Below, piece after piece: positions 60,798 through 64,000 of a stretch of 64,000 nucleotides of DNA (the first letter of the stretch is position 1; each line of letters starts with the position of its first letter). The stretch covers positions 2,852,001 through 2,916,000 of the forward strand of contig NZ_PGEZ01000001.1 in NCBI RefSeq assembly GCF_002797495.1, written 5' to 3'. Origin of the DNA: Mumia flava. GTDB taxonomy: Bacteria; Actinomycetota; Actinomycetes; Propionibacteriales; Nocardioidaceae. A program made the translations under genes and the position numbers. The notes under the pieces are model-generated. The model saw nothing but the letters and a program-made list of their open reading frames with translations. It was not told the DNA's origin and did not search any database.

Positions 60798-60871
60798 CCG
60801 ACCGCGATTCGTCGAGTTCCGGAGGGATTTGGGGTGCCTTTTCGCGCCGGAACTCGACGAATCGGGGTCGG
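60798..60871. repeat. Long-arm hairpin repeat, copy 2
   Basis: Arms at 60798-60822 and 60847-60871 are complementary at 24 of 25 positions and nearly identical to the arms at 27467-27540. The 24-base loop is unrelated to that of copy 1, so only the arms are conserved. It lies between two genes on the same strand and may terminate the stress-protein message. Confidence 0.8.
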
Positions 60872-60878
60872 GGGCTGC

Positions 60879-60884
60879 CAGACT
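60879..60884 (+). promoter_or_regulatory. -10-like element of the AIM24 gene
   Basis: CAGACT ends 8 bases before the ATG at 60893. Confidence 0.35.
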
Positions 60885-60892
60885 GACGGACC

Positions 60893-61573
60893 ATGGAGAC
60901 CGAGATCACCTCCGCGCCCGCCTACGCGGTGGCGCGATGCACCCTGTCCCCGGGCGAGACCGTCCGCGCCGAGTCGGGCGCGATGCTGGCGAAGTCGCCG
61001 AACGTCGAGATCGAGACCTCCTCCCAGGGCGGCTTCATGAAGGGTCTGCGCCGCTCCCTGGGAGGCGAGTCCTTCTACATGAACACCTTCACGGCCAAGG
61101 ACGGTCCGGGGGAGATCCGGCTTGCGCCGACGCTGCCCGGCGACATCGTCGAGTGGCAGCTGACCGGCCAGACCGTGTTCCTCGCCTCGGGGGCCTATCT
61201 GGCCTCCGGCGGTGACATCGACGTCGACAGCAAGTGGGGTGGCGCGAAGGGGATGTTCAGCGGAGCCGGGCTGGTCCTGCTCAAGTGCACCGGCACCGGT
61301 CCGCTGCTGACCGCCAGCTACGGCGCGATCGAGTCCGTCGACCTCGCCGCCGGTCAGACCTACACGATCGACACCGACCACGTCGTCGGCTGGGGCTCCG
61401 ACGTCACCTACGAGGTCCGCAAGGTGGGCGGCTGGAAGTCGACGATGCTGTCCGGCGAGGGTCTGGTCGTCGACGTGACGGGCCCGGGACGGGTCTACCT
61501 CCAGACCCGCAGCGCGCAGGCGTTCCTCGGCTGGCTGATCCCGAAGCTGCCGCGCGACAACAGCCGCAGCTGA
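60893..61573 (+). CDS. AIM24/TIGR00266 family protein
   Basis: This 226-residue beta-rich protein matches the AIM24 family, with SPGETVRAESGAMLAKSPN, GGFMKGLRRSLGGESFYMN and FLASGAYLASGGDIDV. It ends in YLQTRSAQAFLGWLIPKLP. There is no signal peptide. The molecular function in bacteria is unknown. Confidence 0.88.
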   Translation: METEITSAPAYAVARCTLSPGETVRAESGAMLAKSPNVEIETSSQGGFMKGLRRSLGGESFYMNTFTAKDGPGEIRLAPTLPGDIVEWQLTGQTVFLASGAYLASGGDIDVDSKWGGAKGMFSGAGLVLLKCTGTGPLLTASYGAIESVDLAAGQTYTIDTDHVVGWGSDVTYEVRKVGGWKSTMLSGEGLVVDVTGPGRVYLQTRSAQAFLGWLIPKLPRDNSRS

Positions 61574-61613
61574 CGCGCGCGCACTCGTCGGGGCGGACGG
61601 CGCGGTCGGGGCG

Positions 61614-63239
61614 TCAGCCGAGCCCGAGCACCTCGGCCAGGTCGGCCCGGATCGCGTCGAGCCGCGCCGCGGCGGCGATCCGGGCTGCGTCCACACCGTC
61701 GTCGGTCGCCGAGACGACCTCGAGGTAGCACTTCAGCTTCGGCTCGGTCCCGGACGGCCGTACGACGACCCGCGCGTCGTCGGCGAGGACGAGCCGCAGC
61801 CCGTCGGTCGGCGGCAGGTCCGCCGACCCGACGGCGAGGTCGTCGACCCGCTGCACGTCGAGTCCGCCGAGCACCGACGGCGGTGCGTCGCGCAGCCGCT
61901 GGACGGCGTCGCGGATCTGCGCCGGGTCGTCGACCCGGATCGACAGCTGGTCGGTGCTGTCGAGCCCGTGCTCGCGCGCGATCGCGTCGAGCCGGTCGCG
62001 CAGCGTCGCGCCCTCGGCCTTGAGACCGGCAGCGAGCTCGAGCACGAGCAGCATCGCCGAGATCCCGTCCTTGTCCCGCGCGACGGCGGGCGCCACGGCG
62101 TACCCGAGCGCCTCCTCGTACCCGAACGCCAGCTCCGGCACCCGACCGATCCACTTGAACCCGGTCAGGGTCTCGGCGTACGGCCGGTCGTACGCGGCGG
62201 CGAGGCGGCCCAGCATCGACGCGGACACGATCGTGGTCGCGTACGTCCCCGGCGTGCCGCGGCGCAGCAGGTGGTCGGCGAGCAGGATGCCGACCTCGTC
62301 GCCGGACAGCTGGTGCCAGCCGGTCGCCGTCGGCACCGCGACCGCGCAGCGGTCGGCGTCGGGGTCGTTCGCGATCGCGACGTCGGCCCCGACGGCGTCG
62401 CCGAGGGCGAGCAGGAGGTCGGTCGCGCCGGGCTCCTCGGGGTTCGGGAACGACACGGTCGGGAACTCGGGGTCGGGCTCGGCCTGCTCGGCGACCTCGT
62501 GCACCGGCGCGTACCCCGCTGCCTGCACGACCCGGCGGACGGTGCGCGACCCGACGCCGTGCATCGCGGTGTACGCGACGACGAGGTCGCGCGGGGTCGT
62601 CGGGTCCGCGAGCGCCGCGACCGCGTCGGCGTACGCGGAGGTGATCTCGTCGCCGAGCACCTCGTACGCGTCGGAGCGGGGGAGCGCGTCGACGGGTCCG
62701 GCCGCGGCGATCGCGTCGGCGATGTCGGCGTCGGCGGGCGGGACGATCTGGGAGCCGTCGCCGAGGTAGACCTTGTAGCCGTTGTCGCGGGGCGGGTTGT
62801 GCGACGCGGTGACCACGACGGCGGCGTCCGCCCCGAGGTGCCGGATCGCGAAGGCGACCACCGGCGTCGGGGTCGCGCGGTCGAGCAGCAGCGCCCGGAC
62901 CCCCGCGCCGGCGGCGATCTGCGCCGTGTCGCGCGCGAACGTCGCGGAGTTGTGCCGGGCGTCGTAGCCGATCACGAGGGTCGGGGTGTCGTGGCGTGCG
63001 CGCAGGTACGCGGACAGCCCCGCCGCGGCCTGCGCGACCACGACGCGGTTCATCCGGGTCGGCCCGGCGCCGAGCGGGCCGCGCAGGCCCGCGGTGCCGA
63101 ACTCGAGCCGCCCCCCGAACCGCTCCGCCAAGGCGTCGTCGTCGCCGTCGTCCAGCAGCGCCTGCAGCTCGGCGCGGGTCTGCGGATCGGGGTCCTGGGC
63201 CAGCCACTGCTCGGCGGCGCGGCGCACCTGCTCGCTCAC
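61614..63239 (-). CDS. Alpha-D-phosphohexomutase family enzyme, candidate phosphopentomutase
   Basis: This 541-residue mutase has the catalytic serine loop VVTASHNPPRDNGYKVYLG, metal loop ANDPDADRCAVAVP, sugar-binding loop and the C-terminal phosphate loop RPSGTEPKLKCYLEV. Annotated relatives are called phosphomannomutase (PmmB). It lies 7 bases behind a PNP gene on the same strand and near deoA/deoC. Interconversion of (deoxy)ribose-1- and -5-phosphate is therefore an attractive role, since no classical deoB is seen. The exact specificity is inferred. Confidence 0.9.
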   Translation of the reverse strand: MSEQVRRAAEQWLAQDPDPQTRAELQALLDDGDDDALAERFGGRLEFGTAGLRGPLGAGPTRMNRVVVAQAAAGLSAYLRARHDTPTLVIGYDARHNSATFARDTAQIAAGAGVRALLLDRATPTPVVAFAIRHLGADAAVVVTASHNPPRDNGYKVYLGDGSQIVPPADADIADAIAAAGPVDALPRSDAYEVLGDEITSAYADAVAALADPTTPRDLVVAYTAMHGVGSRTVRRVVQAAGYAPVHEVAEQAEPDPEFPTVSFPNPEEPGATDLLLALGDAVGADVAIANDPDADRCAVAVPTATGWHQLSGDEVGILLADHLLRRGTPGTYATTIVSASMLGRLAAAYDRPYAETLTGFKWIGRVPELAFGYEEALGYAVAPAVARDKDGISAMLLVLELAAGLKAEGATLRDRLDAIAREHGLDSTDQLSIRVDDPAQIRDAVQRLRDAPPSVLGGLDVQRVDDLAVGSADLPPTDGLRLVLADDARVVVRPSGTEPKLKCYLEVVSATDDGVDAARIAAAARLDAIRADLAEVLGLG

Positions 63240-63246
63240 GGCCCGC

Positions 63247-64000
63247 TCAGATCCTCGGCATCACGCGCGCGAGGAGCTCGCCGACCTCCTCCGCGGCGTG
63301 GGCGCCGGCGGCCAGCACCTCCTCGTGGTTCAACGGCTCGCCGGTGATCCCGGCGGCGAGGTTCGTGACGAGTGAGATGCCGAGCACCTCCAGGCCGGCC
63401 TCGCGGGCCGCGATCGCCTCGAGCACGGTCGACATCCCGACCAGGTCGCCCCCCATCGTGCGGATCATCCGGATCTCCGCAGGGGTCTCGTAGTGCGGCC
63501 CGGGCAGCTGGACGTAGACGCCCTCGTCGAGGGTCGGGTCCACCTCGCGGCACAGCGCCCGCAGCCGGGAGGAGTACAGGTCGGTGAGGTCCACGAACGT
63601 CGCACCGCGCAGCGGCGAGGTCGCGGCCATGTTGATGTGGTCCGAGATCAGCACCGGCGTGCCCGGGCTCCAGGTCTCGTGGAGGCCGCCGCATCCGTTC
63701 GTCAGCACCACGGCGTGGCAGCCCGCCGCCGCAGCGGTCCGCACGCCGTGCACCACGCGGTCGACGCCGTGCCCCTCGTACAGGTGGGTCCGCCCGAGGA
63801 ACACCAGCGCGCGGGTGTCGCCGATCCGCACGGAGCGGACCTTCCCGCCGTGGCCGGCGACCGCCGGGACGAGGAAGCCCGGGAGCTCCGCGGTGGCGAT
63901 CTCGTGCTCGGGCTCGCCGAGCGCGTCCGCGGCGGGCATCCAGCCCGAGCCCAGCACGAGCGCGACGTCGTGGTCGCCCCCGGTCCGCTCCCGCAGCTCG
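63247..64000 (-). CDS. Purine nucleoside phosphorylase, 5' end outside window
   Basis: This trimeric-type PNP phosphorolyses (deoxy)inosine and guanosine. The frame runs off the right edge, so the first residues are missing; it enters as a short hydrophilic stretch before [14 protein letters not shown]. Motifs are [60 protein letters not shown] and [15 protein letters not shown], then [23 protein letters not shown] replaces the mammalian NAAG. It is upstream of the mutase gene in one operon. Confidence 0.93.
   Translation of the reverse strand, partial: ELRERTGGDHDVALVLGSGWMPAADALGEPEHEIATAELPGFLVPAVAGHGGKVRSVRIGDTRALVFLGRTHLYEGHGVDRVVHGVRTAAAAGCHAVVLTNGCGGLHETWSPGTPVLISDHINMAATSPLRGATFVDLTDLYSSRLRALCREVDPTLDEGVYVQLPGPHYETPAEIRMIRTMGGDLVGMSTVLEAIAAREAGLEVLGISLVTNLAAGITGEPLNHEEVLAAGAHAAEEVGELLARVMPRI

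Overview
The window is about 70% GC with strong G/C preference at third codon positions, frequent GTG starts, and gene families typical of a high-GC Gram-positive actinobacterium: monomeric NADP isocitrate dehydrogenase, DUF6350 and DUF3017 membrane proteins, and a sdhCAB operon next to a LysR regulator. Order Propionibacteriales, perhaps Nocardioidaceae, is my best guess, but no rRNA or other taxonomic marker is present. The DNA is chromosomal and mostly housekeeping. I see no tRNA, rRNA, CRISPR array, transposase or phage gene. No stretch longer than 300 bases lacks a gene; the longest non-coding stretches (8260-8466, 22104-22349, 44375-44624) are described in their entries.

Layout. 1-4.4 kb: the end of an AfsR-like NTPase/TPR regulator facing a GntR-DrrA-DrrB ABC exporter operon. 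4.5-9.6 kb: PcrA/UvrD helicase, an M23 peptidase, a small unknown and an alpha/beta hydrolase. 9.7-11.8 kb: sucCD. 12.0-17.4 kb: a sigma-like transmembrane sensor protein, DUF6350, purN and purH. 17.5-25.6 kb: icd, a YbaK-type deacylase, folD-DUF3017, a holin-like protein, mdh, an aquaporin and an MFS transporter. 25.8-34.6 kb: a composite surface-like protein of foreign codon usage, purU, an MFS pump with PadR regulator, thioredoxin, pheA, galK and a CNNM/CorC protein. 34.7-43.7 kb: trpS, 2H phosphoesterase, BrkB, LysR, sdhCAB, a SHOCT protein and an M20 amidohydrolase. 43.7-64 kb: a low-GC secreted protein, then a nucleoside uptake and salvage island.

The salvage island reads as a pathway. 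A BMP lipoprotein with one ATPase and two permeases imports nucleosides. Cytidine deaminase, adenosine deaminase, thymidine phosphorylase and purine nucleoside phosphorylase release (deoxy)ribose-1-phosphate. An alpha-D-phosphohexomutase-family enzyme beside PNP is a candidate phosphopentomutase. DeoC cleaves deoxyribose-5-phosphate to glyceraldehyde-3-phosphate and acetaldehyde, and the adjacent aldehyde dehydrogenase can oxidise the acetaldehyde. A cytochrome P450 and a MaoC-type hydratase sit inside the cdd-deoA-add run. TCA-cycle genes (sucCD, icd, mdh, sdhCAB) and one-carbon/purine genes (purN, purH, folD, purU) are also concentrated here.

Two sequence-level patterns stand out. First, many genes that start a transcript have a TANNNT-like hexamer ending 6-7 nt before ATG/GTG and no Shine-Dalgarno sequence, so leaderless transcription looks common. 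Second, a palindromic repeat family occurs at five loci, always as truncated unit(s) followed by one full terminal unit in the same polarity. One of these arrays lies in frame inside the helicase gene.
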